Below, one piece after another: positions 53,691-62,108 of a stretch of 64,000 nucleotides of DNA (position 1 is the stretch's first letter; every line of letters begins with the position of its first letter). This DNA comes from Mesorhizobium sp. ZC-5 (GTDB taxonomy: Bacteria; Pseudomonadota; Alphaproteobacteria; Rhizobiales; Rhizobiaceae): assembly GCF_025753855.1 (NCBI RefSeq), contig NZ_JAOWPT010000003.1, forward strand, positions 434,001 to 498,000, given 5' to 3'. Below the pieces are notes generated by a model. The model did no database searches. It saw nothing but the letters and a program-made list of their open reading frames with translations, and was not told the origin of the DNA. The translations under genes and the position numbers were made by a program.

Positions 53691-53722
53691 AAAGCCCGGC
53701 CGCCGCGCCGGGCTTTTCTTTT
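53691..53722 (+). terminator. Intrinsic terminator after DUF2059
   Basis: AAAGCCCGGC (53691-53700) pairs with GCCGGGCTTT (53707-53716) around CGCCGC and is followed by TCTTTTT. This ends rpiA-DUF2059 transcription, so gor should have its own promoter or rely on read-through. Confidence 0.9.
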
Positions 53723-53774
53723 TCGCGGCGGACCTCTACCTGTGGCGCTGCAGCATGAATTGGAAGGGCAGGGC

Positions 53775-55166
53775 ATGGCCAGCTATGACTACGATCTTTT
53801 CGTCATCGGCGGCGGCTCGGGCGGCGTTCGCGCCGCGCGCGTGACGGCTGGGCTCGGCAAGCGGGTCGCCATCGCCGAGGAGTTCCGCTACGGCGGCACC
53901 TGCGTCATTCGCGGTTGCGTGCCGAAGAAGCTCTATGTCTACGCCTCGCAGTTTCCCGAGCATTTCGCCGATGCCGCGGGTTACGGCTGGAGCGTGCCGA
54001 AGGCGAAGTTCGACTGGCGCACCCTTGTCGCCAACAAGGAGCGCGAAATCTCGCGCCTCGAGGGCCTGTACCAAAATGGCGTCGAAAAGGCCGGTGGCGA
54101 GGCCTTTCATTCGCGCGCCGTGCTGGTCGATGCCCACACGGTGCGCATCGAAAGCGAGGACCGCACGGTCACCGCCGACCAGATCCTGATCGCCACCGGA
54201 GGCCGGCCCAACCCGCACGCAGCGCTTCCCGGCCACGAACACTGCATCTTCTCCAACGAGGCGTTCGACCTGCCCGAACTGCCGAAGGCGATCGTCATTG
54301 CTGGCGGCGGCTACATCGCCGTCGAGTTCGCCAACATCTTCCACGGTCTCGGCGTCGAGACGACCCTGGTCTATCGCGGCATGGAGATCCTGCAGCGATT
54401 CGACATGGATTTGCGGCGCATGCTGCACGAGACCATGGAGAAGAAGGGCATCCGCATCCTCTGCCAGGAAATCTTCACGGCGATCGACAAGCGCCCGGAC
54501 GGCCGCCTCGACGCACATCTCTCCGGCGGCGAGGTGATCACCGCCGACCAGGTCATGCTGGCGCTTGGCCGCATTCCCAATACGGAAAATCTCGGGCTCG
54601 AGGCTGCGGGCGTCGAACTCGGCAAGGTCGGCGAGATCAATGTCGACAAATTCTCGCGCACCAGTGTGAAGAACATCTGGGCGATCGGCGATGTCACCAA
54701 CCGGGTCCAACTCACTCCGGTCGCGATTCACGAGGCGATGTGCTTCGTCGATACGGCGTTCCGCGACAACCCGACCAAGCCCGATCACAAGACGGTGCCG
54801 ACGGCGGTGTTCTCGCAGCCGGAGATCGGCACTGTCGGCCTCTCCGAAGACGAGGCATCGAGCCGTTTCGACGACATCGAAGTATACCGGGCCGTGTTCC
54901 GGCCGATGCGGCACACGCTGTCGGGGCGTGAGGAAAAGATGCTGGTGAAGCTGATCGTCGACACCGACACCCGTCTCGTGCTTGGCGCCCACATTCTCGG
55001 CCCCGACGCCGGCGAGATGGCGCAGTTGCTCGGCATCTCGCTCAAGGCCGGCCTCACCAAGGACGATTTCGACCACACCATGGCGGTGCATCCGACCGCG
55101 GCGGAAGAACTGGTCACCATGTATACGCCGAGCTACCGTGTCAGGAACGGTGCGCGCGATATCTAG
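53775..55166 (+). CDS. gor: Glutathione-disulfide reductase
   Basis: 463 residues from ATG 53775. An FAD/NADPH disulfide reductase: FAD motif GGGSGG (residues 12-17), redox disulfide GGTCVIRGCVPKK (about 41-53), NADPH motif IAGGGYIAVEFA near 175, and C-terminal HPTAAEELVTMY with the catalytic His-Glu. Arg in VYRGMEI fits NADPH use. It restores GSH in the cytosol. With ggt and a GGCT protein it is the third glutathione gene in the window. Confidence 0.95.
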   Translation: MASYDYDLFVIGGGSGGVRAARVTAGLGKRVAIAEEFRYGGTCVIRGCVPKKLYVYASQFPEHFADAAGYGWSVPKAKFDWRTLVANKEREISRLEGLYQNGVEKAGGEAFHSRAVLVDAHTVRIESEDRTVTADQILIATGGRPNPHAALPGHEHCIFSNEAFDLPELPKAIVIAGGGYIAVEFANIFHGLGVETTLVYRGMEILQRFDMDLRRMLHETMEKKGIRILCQEIFTAIDKRPDGRLDAHLSGGEVITADQVMLALGRIPNTENLGLEAAGVELGKVGEINVDKFSRTSVKNIWAIGDVTNRVQLTPVAIHEAMCFVDTAFRDNPTKPDHKTVPTAVFSQPEIGTVGLSEDEASSRFDDIEVYRAVFRPMRHTLSGREEKMLVKLIVDTDTRLVLGAHILGPDAGEMAQLLGISLKAGLTKDDFDHTMAVHPTAAEELVTMYTPSYRVRNGARDI

Positions 55167-55178
55167 ATTGACCTGGAT

Positions 55179-55218
55179 CCTCCCCCGTTTACGGGGGAGG
55201 GGGACCGCCGAAGGCGGT
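55179..55218. repeat. Small palindromic intergenic repeat after gor
   Basis: CCTCCCCCG (55179-55187) pairs with CGGGGGAGG (55192-55200) around TTTA, followed by a second hairpin ACCGCC-GAA-GGCGGT (55204-55218). This tandem stem element is a frequent rhizobial repeat type. It lies between gor and the hydrolase (convergent). Confidence 0.7.
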
Positions 55219-55249
55219 GGAGGGGGCTAGGCACTTCAGCGCTCAATAC

Positions 55250-56203
55250 CTAGCCGACCCGTCGCTCGCCGAGCGTAACCGCCGTTCCGTCAAACAGCCA
55301 GCCGATCAATTCCGGCCACAACACATCGGCGAAGCGCGAGCGGAAGAAACCGAGGTGGCCGATCTTCCGGCCGCCCGCGTCGTCGGGCGAAATCCAGCGT
55401 TCCTCGACCGGCGCATTCTCGTAGCGTTTCATCAGCGCCGCCACGGCTTTCGGCGTGCCCCAGATGTCGTCGGTCAGGCCGAGCGCCAGGATCGGCGTTT
55501 TCACGTCCCTGTAGCGGGCCGTCTCGGCAAGCGACGCATCGCCGAAGAAATAGTCCGGGTGCCGGCACCAGCGTGCCCAGTCGCGGAAGACGCTCGCCGG
55601 GATCGGCTCGCCCAGCCCCATCCAGCGCGGCATGTCGGTGAAGAGAAAGGATACAGGCACGCCGACCAGCGTCATGCGCGGTCCAGCCCACGGATCGTTC
55701 AAATCCTTCAGATAGCCGGACATCGTCGCCACCATGCCGTAGCGCTTGAAGCGGCCGGCAATGCCGCACAGGCCAAGCGCCTGGCCGCCGAAGGACTGGC
55801 CGACGCCCACCATTTCATGGCCGGGTGCCACTGCGTCGAGGGTGGCGACCGCCGCAGGCAGGTCGAACAGCGCCCAGTCCTTCATGCTGATGCGCTTCTT
55901 CCAGCCGTTCGGCCGTGCCGAGCCTCCGGTTCCGCGATAATCGTAGATAAGTGCTGCGCGTGCGCCTTTCTCTACCGAAGCCCTGGCGAAGGCGGCGTAG
56001 AGGCCGCGCGGCACCGCGGTGGCCGACGAAATCAGCACCAGGGGCTTGTCGCCGGTACCCTCAAACAGCGTGCCGGCCAACGGAAAGCCGTCCGGGGTCG
56101 GGATGGAGATATCGCGCTGGACGACGGCGAAAGCTGGCGAGACCAGGCTTTCTTGGTCGCTGGATTGCGCGTCCTCAACGGCGGCGTTGTCTCGGCTAGG
56201 CAT
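55250..56203 (-). CDS. Alpha/beta hydrolase
   Basis: 317 residues; ATG 56203 follows GGAGGAG. Nucleophile elbow GVGQSFGGQAL (Ser about 146), probable acid Asp in LGLTDDIWGTP, and His in KIGHLGFFRSRF. N-terminal GFPLAGTLFEGTGDKPLVLISSATAVPRGLY is common in this group. Likely an esterase or acyl hydrolase; substrate unknown. A perfect palindrome (56235-56250) lies 32 bp upstream and may be a MerR-type site. Confidence 0.9.
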   Translation of the reverse strand: MPSRDNAAVEDAQSSDQESLVSPAFAVVQRDISIPTPDGFPLAGTLFEGTGDKPLVLISSATAVPRGLYAAFARASVEKGARAALIYDYRGTGGSARPNGWKKRISMKDWALFDLPAAVATLDAVAPGHEMVGVGQSFGGQALGLCGIAGRFKRYGMVATMSGYLKDLNDPWAGPRMTLVGVPVSFLFTDMPRWMGLGEPIPASVFRDWARWCRHPDYFFGDASLAETARYRDVKTPILALGLTDDIWGTPKAVAALMKRYENAPVEERWISPDDAGGRKIGHLGFFRSRFADVLWPELIGWLFDGTAVTLGERRVG

Positions 56204-56234
56204 CTTCTCCTCCGGTCTGGAGCAGAGGTTACCA

Positions 56235-56250
56235 TTGACGTTAACGTCAA
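56235..56250. promoter_or_regulatory. 16-bp perfect palindrome upstream of the hydrolase
   Basis: TTGACGTTAACGTCAA reads the same on both strands and resembles reported binding words for LiuR-type MerR regulators. Next to it AGTCAAGG repeats the half site. It lies where a minus-strand promoter is expected. The MerR gene at 23022 is a candidate binder. Confidence 0.75.
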
Positions 56251-56345
56251 AGTCAAGGGTTATCGTTTAGACTTGAACGATTTCAAGCGGCCCATCGTTT
56301 ATTTTATGCAGCTATTGTGAGGGTTGGTAGTTTGCGGAGTAGTTG

Positions 56346-56672
56346 ATGGGGCAGGGCAAGTTTTACTTTTTCATGCGTTGGATCATGCCACCCATCATGG
56401 TGTTTGGCGGGGTGCTCCTTCATCAGACGCACCCTCATATTGTAGCCTCGTTCCTCCTTGCTCTTGCGGTCGGTGTTGTGGTTTTGGGTTGTTGGCTCAT
56501 CTATGCGGGCTGGCCGACATCAGCAGACCGGGTGAAGCAAGGCATGGATGCTCACGCCTTCACTATTCTCGGTTCCTTTATCTTGGGTTGTGGGCTGTAT
56601 GGGACCTATCTCGGCTGGAAGCTCGTAATGCTCGAGTGGCCAGAAACTAGCGTCGGTTCGTTGGCCGGTTGA
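56346..56672 (+). CDS. Four-helix membrane protein, unknown function
   Basis: 108 residues from ATG 56346 (GGAG eight bases upstream). Helices at about 8-24, 30-52, 70-88 and a short last one, with CWLIYAGWPTSADRVKQGMDAHAF as a loop. Base composition is less GC-rich than neighbours, which could mean recent gain. No family recognised. It lies alone between the hydrolase and the CofD-like gene. Confidence 0.65.
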   Translation: MGQGKFYFFMRWIMPPIMVFGGVLLHQTHPHIVASFLLALAVGVVVLGCWLIYAGWPTSADRVKQGMDAHAFTILGSFILGCGLYGTYLGWKLVMLEWPETSVGSLAG

Positions 56673-56741
56673 CAGCGGCGTCTCCCGCGGGACATGCAAG
56701 GCGAAACGGCCGCCCAATGCGCGGTGTCTCCAGGGTGAAAC

Positions 56742-57917
56742 ATGCTTCAATCGGCTGACGTGGAAAAAGGCCCGCTCCGCATCGTGCTCTTTTCCGGCGG
56801 CACTGCCTGCCGCAACATAAACATCGCGCTCTGCAAGTCCCCGGTCGAGATCACCCGCATCGTTCCCGCCTGGGACAGCGGCGGCAGTTCGAAGGTCATC
56901 CGCGAAGCCTTCGGCATGCTGCCGGTCGGCGATATCCGCCAGGCCCTGATGACCATGGCGCATGGCGAGGGCAGGGCCGGCGATGTCGTGAAGATCTGCA
57001 ACGCCCGGCTATCGAGTACGCTCCGCAATGCCGATGCCCGGTCGGAATTCGACTACTATGTGCGCGGCGAGCACCCGCTGCTGCAGCGGATGGAAGCCGG
57101 CCTGCGCGGCGCGATCCTCGATTATCTGGAGCTGTTCAGGCGCCATATCCCGGAGGATTTCGACTTCCGCAACGGCTCCATCGGCAATTTCATCCTCGCC
57201 GGCGCCTTCATCGCCCACCAATCCGACATCAACAACGCGGTGTTCGTGTTCCGCGAGCTCTGCTCGATCGACGGTTTCGTCTGGCCGGTGTCGGTCGGCA
57301 ACGATATCCAGCTCGGCGCCGCCTTGCGAAACGGCCGCGAGATCGCCGGCCAGCATCTGGTGACGTCGCTGTCCGACGAGGATGCGGCCGCCGGCATCGG
57401 CCGGATCGAACTCTCCGCCACCGGCGGCGGCGCGGTTCTTGCCAACGACGCGATCATTCCGGCCATCGCCGGCGCCGATGCCATCGTCTTCGGCCCCGGC
57501 AGCTTCTACACCAGCATCCTGCCGCACCTGCTGGTCGAAGGGGTTGGCGAGGCGATCGCGCAAAACCGCGATGCGCCCAAAACCTTCGTCGGCAACATCC
57601 TCGAATGCACCGAGACAATCGGTGCCGACCTGGCCGGCCTGGTGGACGTCTTCCTGGCCGTCTGGAAACAGAAAGTCGGCGATGCTGCGCCGCTCACCCA
57701 CGTTGTCGACAACCGCGAGCTTTTTCCATTCGAAAAGACTGTCGGGAAATTCCGCTATCTGCGCAGCGGCGCCCTGGACCGGCTGTGCGAGGCAAATGCC
57801 ATCACGCGTATCTCCAGCGATTTCGAGGATGCCTGGAACCGCGGCCAGCATGACGGCCGCTCGGTTGCGGCAACGCTGCTCGACGTGGCCAAGACGGCCC
57901 GCGCGCATATGCGATGA
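56742..57917 (+). CDS. YvcK/CofD-like family protein
   Basis: 391 residues. The fold is read from FSGGTACRNINIAL (about 17-30), RIVPAWDSGGSSKVIREAFGMLPVGDIRQAL (YvcK has TVADDGGSSG...GDIRNCL), and AIVFGPGSFYTSILPHLLVEGV. YvcK proteins bind UDP-sugars and affect cell-wall metabolism under gluconeogenic growth; CofD makes F420 precursors, but no other F420 gene is here. The N-terminal glycine loop differs from YvcK, so the activity is open. No second gene in the unit. Confidence 0.85.
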   Translation: MLQSADVEKGPLRIVLFSGGTACRNINIALCKSPVEITRIVPAWDSGGSSKVIREAFGMLPVGDIRQALMTMAHGEGRAGDVVKICNARLSSTLRNADARSEFDYYVRGEHPLLQRMEAGLRGAILDYLELFRRHIPEDFDFRNGSIGNFILAGAFIAHQSDINNAVFVFRELCSIDGFVWPVSVGNDIQLGAALRNGREIAGQHLVTSLSDEDAAAGIGRIELSATGGGAVLANDAIIPAIAGADAIVFGPGSFYTSILPHLLVEGVGEAIAQNRDAPKTFVGNILECTETIGADLAGLVDVFLAVWKQKVGDAAPLTHVVDNRELFPFEKTVGKFRYLRSGALDRLCEANAITRISSDFEDAWNRGQHDGRSVAATLLDVAKTARAHMR

Positions 57918-57982
57918 ACCAGCCTGTCTATGGATGTGCTTGAGGACCTGTCAGACTGGTATCGTTGAAGCTCGACGCCTCC

Positions 57983-58085
57983 TGCATCGGCCCGAAAACC
58001 GGAATCGGTTTTCGGAAAGCACGATGCAGCAGATTCAATGTTTTAGAGCGTCCTTTGTGCGTCCGATTGGACGCACGGCGCTCTA
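57983..58085. repeat. Composite palindromic repeat
   Basis: GAAAACC (57994-58000) pairs with GGTTTTC (58007-58013) inside GCATCG...CGATGC. Then AGAGCG (58045-58050) pairs with CGCTCT (58079-58084) enclosing GTGCGTCC-GATT-GGACGCAC (58057-58076). From memory this is a common Mesorhizobium-type element. Its last CTA is the stop codon of the small gene on the minus strand. Confidence 0.8.
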
Positions 58086-58265
58086 GCCTTCCGCCTTGAA
58101 GTTTCGCGCTTCCTTTTCGATCTTCGCGCTGTCCTTGCCGTGCTTGTCAATCAGGTCCTTTGCCTGCTTGGGCGACAAATCGGTAGTCTCCGCCAGCCGC
58201 AGCGCCTTGCGGTCCTTGTCGCCGGTCGAAGACTTTCGGTTCTCGGACTTTTTCGCGGTTTTCAT
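58083..58265 (-). CDS. Small Lys-rich protein, DUF3606-like
   Basis: 60 residues; ATG 58265 has AAAGGAG eight to nine bases upstream. The chain is highly charged (KTAKKSENRKSSTGDKDRKAL) and then helical (LSPKQAKDLIDKHGKDSAKIEKEARNF). The plan recalls DUF3606 stress proteins, but similarity is weak. An EcfG-type promoter (58316-58291) suggests induction in the general stress response. The stop codon comes from a repeat element, so the natural C terminus may have been cut or extended. Confidence 0.75.
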   Translation of the reverse strand: MKTAKKSENRKSSTGDKDRKALRLAETTDLSPKQAKDLIDKHGKDSAKIEKEARNFKAEG

Positions 58266-58290
58266 CAGCGTTACTCCTTTGATCCATCAC

Positions 58291-58316
58291 AACGGAGGGT
58301 GACGCATGAGTGTTCC
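58291..58316 (-). promoter_or_regulatory. EcfG-type promoter of the small Lys-rich gene
   Basis: On the minus strand GGAAC (58316-58312), 17 bases, CGTT (58294-58291). This equals the alphaproteobacterial EcfG consensus GGAAC-N16/17-CGTT. It lies 26 bp before the ATG at 58265. Confidence 0.75.
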
Positions 58317-58368
58317 CGCTGCGGTGGTCGTCTGTGGATTTCGCGGTGCCGACTGTGCCGCCGCGAAC

Positions 58369-59442
58369 CTACAGCCCGAAACTGGGATCGCCGATCGGGC
58401 TGACCTGCTCTTCCTCGGCGATATGAGGCACCACGATTGCTTCCAGCGGCGCCGAGAGCGCCCACCTGACATGTCCCGGCGACCGTTCCAGGACTGCCGA
58501 TCCGCCGAGCGCCAGCGGTGTCACACGCTTGAGCACCACACTGCCGAAGCCGCGGCGGGAATCATCGTCTTGCTCCGCAACGTAAGGCACCGACGTTTCA
58601 TCCCAAATAAGTTCGATCTCGCGCTTGCCCGCCACCGTGGTCGTCACCTGCCAGGTGACCACCACCTTGCCGACATCGCTCGCCAGCGCGCCATACTTGG
58701 ACGAGTTTGTCCCAAGCTCGTGAAACGCCATGCCCAGATGCTGAACCGCGTTGGCCTGCAGCGTGATGAGCGGGCCAGAGAGCGTGATCTGCTGCTCGTG
58801 CCCGAAGGGCATGAGATGCTCCTGGATCAGTTCGAAAAGGCTTGCCCCCGACCAGTCGGAGGTGACCAGCAGATCGTGGGAACGGGAAAGCGCCATGATC
58901 CGGTCGCGGACCCGTTCCTCGAATTCCTGCGGATCCGTCGAACGTTTGCTTGTTTCGCGGATAATCGACAGGATCACGGCGAACTGGTTCTTGACGCGGT
59001 GGTTGACCTCCCGCATCAGCAACTTGATCTTGCGCTCGCTTTCTTTCGCGGCGGTGATGTCGCGGGCAATCTTGGATGCGCCGACGATTTCACCGTTGGG
59101 GTTGCGGATCGGCGATATCGTCAGCGACACGGAAACGAGCATACCATCCTTGCGGCGGCGTATCGTTTCGTAGCTGGCCAGCCGCTCGCCGCTGCCCACT
59201 CTCTCGATGATTTCGGTCTCTTCATTATGCAGATGGTCCGGTATCAGCCGCACGATCGACTGCCCCACCATTTCGTCGGCAGTGTAACCGAACAATCCCT
59301 CCGCCGCCTTGTTCCAACTGGTGACAATGCTGTTGAGGTCCTTGCTGATGATTGCGTCGAATGAAGAATCGACAATGGCGGCGAGCCGTGTGTCGGCGTC
59401 CGCTGCCAAAAGTTCCGGTTTGATGCTTACGACCTTCGCCAT
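58369..59442 (-). CDS. PAS-HWE/HisKA_2 sensor histidine kinase
   Basis: 357 residues from ATG 59442, soluble. A PAS domain (about 15-135: IVDSSFDAIISKDLNSIVTSWNKAAEGLFGYTADEMVG... IARDITAAKESE) is followed by LLMREVNHRVKNQFAVIL (phospho-His148), N-box HELGTNSSKYGAL and WDE. This is the HWE/HisKA_2 class that often feeds the PhyR-EcfG stress pathway in alphaproteobacteria; light or redox PAS inputs are common, but no LOV cysteine motif (NCRFLQ) is seen. Upstream has GGAAC-N18-CGTT, one base too wide. Confidence 0.9.
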   Translation of the reverse strand: MAKVVSIKPELLAADADTRLAAIVDSSFDAIISKDLNSIVTSWNKAAEGLFGYTADEMVGQSIVRLIPDHLHNEETEIIERVGSGERLASYETIRRRKDGMLVSVSLTISPIRNPNGEIVGASKIARDITAAKESERKIKLLMREVNHRVKNQFAVILSIIRETSKRSTDPQEFEERVRDRIMALSRSHDLLVTSDWSGASLFELIQEHLMPFGHEQQITLSGPLITLQANAVQHLGMAFHELGTNSSKYGALASDVGKVVVTWQVTTTVAGKREIELIWDETSVPYVAEQDDDSRRGFGSVVLKRVTPLALGGSAVLERSPGHVRWALSAPLEAIVVPHIAEEEQVSPIGDPSFGL

Positions 59443-59604
59443 GCTTTGGTGCCCTTGCGGATCGGCGCGCCGATAGCGGCCATCCCGTTGGAGTGAACGC
59501 AAAAGCGTGTCCAGGGCGTTCCCGCGGCAATCAACGCTACACCAGCAGGTTTTCCTTCGACCCCTCTTGAGCTAGGTATCGCCATTAACATAAGGGACCA
59601 TGTC

Positions 59605-60267
59605 TTGACGGCAATACCGGAAAACGTCCGATCCACTGCTGGTTCCGGCCTGGTCGCCTATTTCGGCTATGGCTCGCTTGTGAACAAGGCCACGCATCGC
59701 ACGGAAATCGTTGATGCTTTTCCGGCAAGGCTTCTCGGTTGGCGGCGTTGCTGGCGGCCGCGTCCGGACATGCCAGGCTTCCCGGCCGCGCTTCTGACCG
59801 TTCGGCGCGAGGAAGGTGCCGTCTGCGACGGCCTCGTGGTCGTCGACAGGCTGGAAAACCTTGCGGCCGTCGATCTGCGTGAGGCGCGCTACCGGCGGTT
59901 GCCGGTCGCCACGCACGAACTCGAAATTTCGTCGGCGCTGCCAGCCGGCTGTCCGGTCTATGTGTATGAGGCCGAGACCACGGTGCCGCCGCATCCGGAG
60001 CCGCCGAAAATCCTGCAGTCCTATCTCGATGCCGTCCTGCAGGGATTTCTCGCCATTCACGGCGAAGCTGGCGTCCGCCGCTTCCTCGCCGAGACGCATG
60101 GTTTCGAGACGCCGGTCCACGCCGATCGGTCGGCACCTGCCTATCCGCGTTCCGTCGTGCTCAGCGATGCCGAGCAAGCGCTGTTCGATGCCTTGCTGGC
60201 GGAGCGCCGGCAAAGCGCGGGGCGTGGAAAGAATTTCCCAATTTCGGGCCTTTTTGGCTCCGAATAG
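59605..60267 (+). CDS. Gamma-glutamylcyclotransferase-like (GGCT/AIG2) protein
   Basis: 220 residues from TTG 59605 with AAGGGA seven bases upstream. The GGCT fold signature YFGYGSLVNKATH comes near residue 19, then FPARLLGWRRCWRPRP, and EEGAVCDGLVVVD. The catalytic Glu is expected in the later part (VYVYEAE or similar). It would cleave gamma-glutamyl peptides or glutathione, but substrate needs testing. An ATG at 59600 meets a stop after two codons and overlaps the TTG. Divergent from the kinase gene. Confidence 0.85.
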   Translation: MTAIPENVRSTAGSGLVAYFGYGSLVNKATHRTEIVDAFPARLLGWRRCWRPRPDMPGFPAALLTVRREEGAVCDGLVVVDRLENLAAVDLREARYRRLPVATHELEISSALPAGCPVYVYEAETTVPPHPEPPKILQSYLDAVLQGFLAIHGEAGVRRFLAETHGFETPVHADRSAPAYPRSVVLSDAEQALFDALLAERRQSAGRGKNFPISGLFGSE

Positions 60268-60356
60268 AAGATTCTTTCGTGCAATTTCAATGGCTTATAC
60301 GATTTGTGCAAAATTCGTCCATCCACATCCCCTCGCGCCTCCCGCATAATGAGCGT

Positions 60357-60675
60357 GTTGTTCTTTGTGGGGGCTTGGGTGGCCACCGGGTTGACCAGGG
60401 AGAACAGCGGCGTCGGGACTGGCCTCGCTCCGGGTGCGAGGTCGGGGACGGTCAGGCGGCACGAAGGTGTTGCCGGATCGGGCTCCACGGTTCCGGCTCA
60501 CGTGGTACGGTGAGCCTACGGCCTTCGGGCACAGGGCGAGCCGGACGGAGCAGCAACGCCGGCGGTGCGCGCCTTTCGGGCATCGTTAGACTAAAACAGC
60601 GCTGTCGGTCCGTCCGGCAGGCGCGCACCGCCTCCCCCACATCTTTCATTGGGAGGCACACAGCCTCCCAATGGC
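60357..60675 (+). ncRNA. Strongly structured intergenic region, possible noncoding RNA with a pseudoknot
   Basis: The 60268-60715 gap has no credible gene. Perfect stems: CCTCGC/GCGAGG (60423-60441), GGCTCAC/GTGAGCC (60495-60516), GCC-TTCG-GGC (60521-60530). Two long pairs interleave: GCCGGACGGA (60540) with TCCGTCCGGC (60609), and GGCGGTGCGCGCC (60561) with GGCGCGCACCGCC (60620), a pseudoknot layout. An 11-bp hairpin, CATTGGGAGGC/GCCTCCCAATG (60647-60673), closes it. A promoter TCCACA - N17 - CATAAT (60322-60350) is possible. The UUCG loop argues for plus-strand RNA. Not RNase P, SRP or tmRNA by conserved words. Confidence 0.5.
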
Positions 60676-60715
60676 CAGACTGCTTTTGCAGGGCGTGGCG
60701 ACGGAGGCTTGTGCC

Positions 60716-62032
60716 TCAATCGTCCAGCGGCTCCGGCGGATGCACGCTGCGGCCCTTGCCGAACGTGTATCCCGTCTCGACGGCGTGGCGGCCGAATTTA
60801 TCGCGCAGCGTGTCAATCGCACCCTCTGCCATGGCGCGTTTGCGCGCCTGCACGTCGACGAGGTCGGGCGGATCGGCCCTTGCGTCGTCGGAGAGGTCGC
60901 TCACCCCGATGCCGAGCAGGCGGAACTTGGTGCCGTCGGTTTCCTTGCTCAGGAGTTGCAGGCCGGTCTGGAAGATGCGGTCGGCGAGCCTTGTCGGATC
61001 GCCGAGCTGCCGGTTGCGGGTGCGGATCTTGAAGTCCTGCGTCTTCAGCTTCAACACCACCGTGCGGCCGGCGATGCCGGCTTTCTTCAGCCGCGCCGAG
61101 ACCTTTTCCGACAGCGCTCGCAGGATCGGCACGAGGTCGGCGGCGGAAGCGAGGTCGGTATCGAAGGTCGTTTCGGCCGAGACGCTTTTCGCATCCTGGT
61201 CGGGAAGGACGACGCGCTGGTCCATGCCGCGCGACAGATGAAAAAGCCGGTCGCCCATGGTGCCATAGCGCCGCATAAGTTCATTGCGCTCCAGCGTCTG
61301 CAACTGGCCGATCATGCGGATGCCGTCGCGCTCCAGCACCGCGGCGAAGGCTTTGCCGACCCCCCAGATCAACGTCACCGGCTGCTCGGCGAGGAAACCG
61401 ACAGCTTCCGCCTCGCCGATCACCGAGAAGCCGCGCGGCTTGCGGAAATCGGACGCCACCTTGGCGAGGAATTTGCAATAGGAAAGCCCGGCCGACACGG
61501 TAATGCCGATCTCCTTCTCGACAGCCAGCGCGAAGCGCGCCAGCACCAGTGCTGGCGGCAGGCCATGCAGCCGCTCGGTGCCGGAGAGGTCCAGAAATGC
61601 CTCGTCGATGGAGAGCGGCTCGACTAGCGGCGTCAGCGCCTGCATCATGGCGCGCACCTCGCGCCCGACCTTAACGTATTTTTCCATGTTCGGCGAAATG
61701 ACGACCGCGTCCGGACAGGCTTCCAGCGCCTTGAACATCGGCATCGCCGAGCGCACGCCGTTGATGCGGGCGATGTAGCAGGCGGTCGAGACGACGCCGC
61801 GCTTGCCACCGCCGATGATCAGCGGCTTGTCCTTCAGTTCCGGATTGTCGCGCTTCTCGACCGCCGCATAGAAGGCATCGCAGTCGATGTGGGCAAGGTG
61901 CAGGCGGTAGAGTTCCGGGTGGCGCGCCAGCCGCGGGCTGCCGCACTGGATGCAACGCTTCGCCAGGTCACGCTGCTGGGTCAGGCAGTCGCGGCAGAAA
62001 CCATGGTTCGGATCGTTGACAGGAGCGGGCAT
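60716..62032 (-). CDS. dinB: DNA polymerase IV (Y-family) with N-terminal zinc-finger-like extension
   Basis: 438 residues from ATG 62032; ATG 62044 lies inside the LexA site, so the shorter form is likelier. Residues 13-30 form CRDC...CIQC, a zinc-ribbon-like extension typical of rhizobial DinB. The core has [13 protein letters not shown] (from 48), acidic [11 protein letters not shown] (from 141), the thumb [16 protein letters not shown] and a little-finger domain. It performs error-prone bypass of damage. A LexA box gives SOS control. Confidence 0.94.
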   Translation of the reverse strand: MPAPVNDPNHGFCRDCLTQQRDLAKRCIQCGSPRLARHPELYRLHLAHIDCDAFYAAVEKRDNPELKDKPLIIGGGKRGVVSTACYIARINGVRSAMPMFKALEACPDAVVISPNMEKYVKVGREVRAMMQALTPLVEPLSIDEAFLDLSGTERLHGLPPALVLARFALAVEKEIGITVSAGLSYCKFLAKVASDFRKPRGFSVIGEAEAVGFLAEQPVTLIWGVGKAFAAVLERDGIRMIGQLQTLERNELMRRYGTMGDRLFHLSRGMDQRVVLPDQDAKSVSAETTFDTDLASAADLVPILRALSEKVSARLKKAGIAGRTVVLKLKTQDFKIRTRNRQLGDPTRLADRIFQTGLQLLSKETDGTKFRLLGIGVSDLSDDARADPPDLVDVQARKRAMAEGAIDTLRDKFGRHAVETGYTFGKGRSVHPPEPLDD

Positions 62033-62038
62033 CGCTGC

Positions 62039-62053
62039 GAACATAATGAGAAC
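62039..62053. promoter_or_regulatory. LexA (SOS) box of dinB
   Basis: GAAC (62039-62042) - 7 bases - GAAC (62050-62053), that is GTTC-N7-GTTC on the dinB strand. This direct repeat is the established LexA site of alphaproteobacteria. It ends 7 bp from the dinB ATG and is 55 bp from the divergent GNAT gene. Confidence 0.85.
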
Positions 62054-62108
62054 ATCAGAATGATATTCTACGCGGCCGAGTCGAACAAGGCGACCCGGGG
62101 AGAGGGCC

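Noticed and set aside
60304-60513. 69-codon frame in the GGCT-dinB gap
   Set aside because: No ribosome site, unlike any family, and it overlaps the stem-forming region.
60357-60675. RNase P RNA, SRP RNA or tmRNA
   Set aside because: The conserved words of these RNAs (GAGGAAAGTCC, GGAAGG...AGCAGCC, the tag-peptide codons) are absent.
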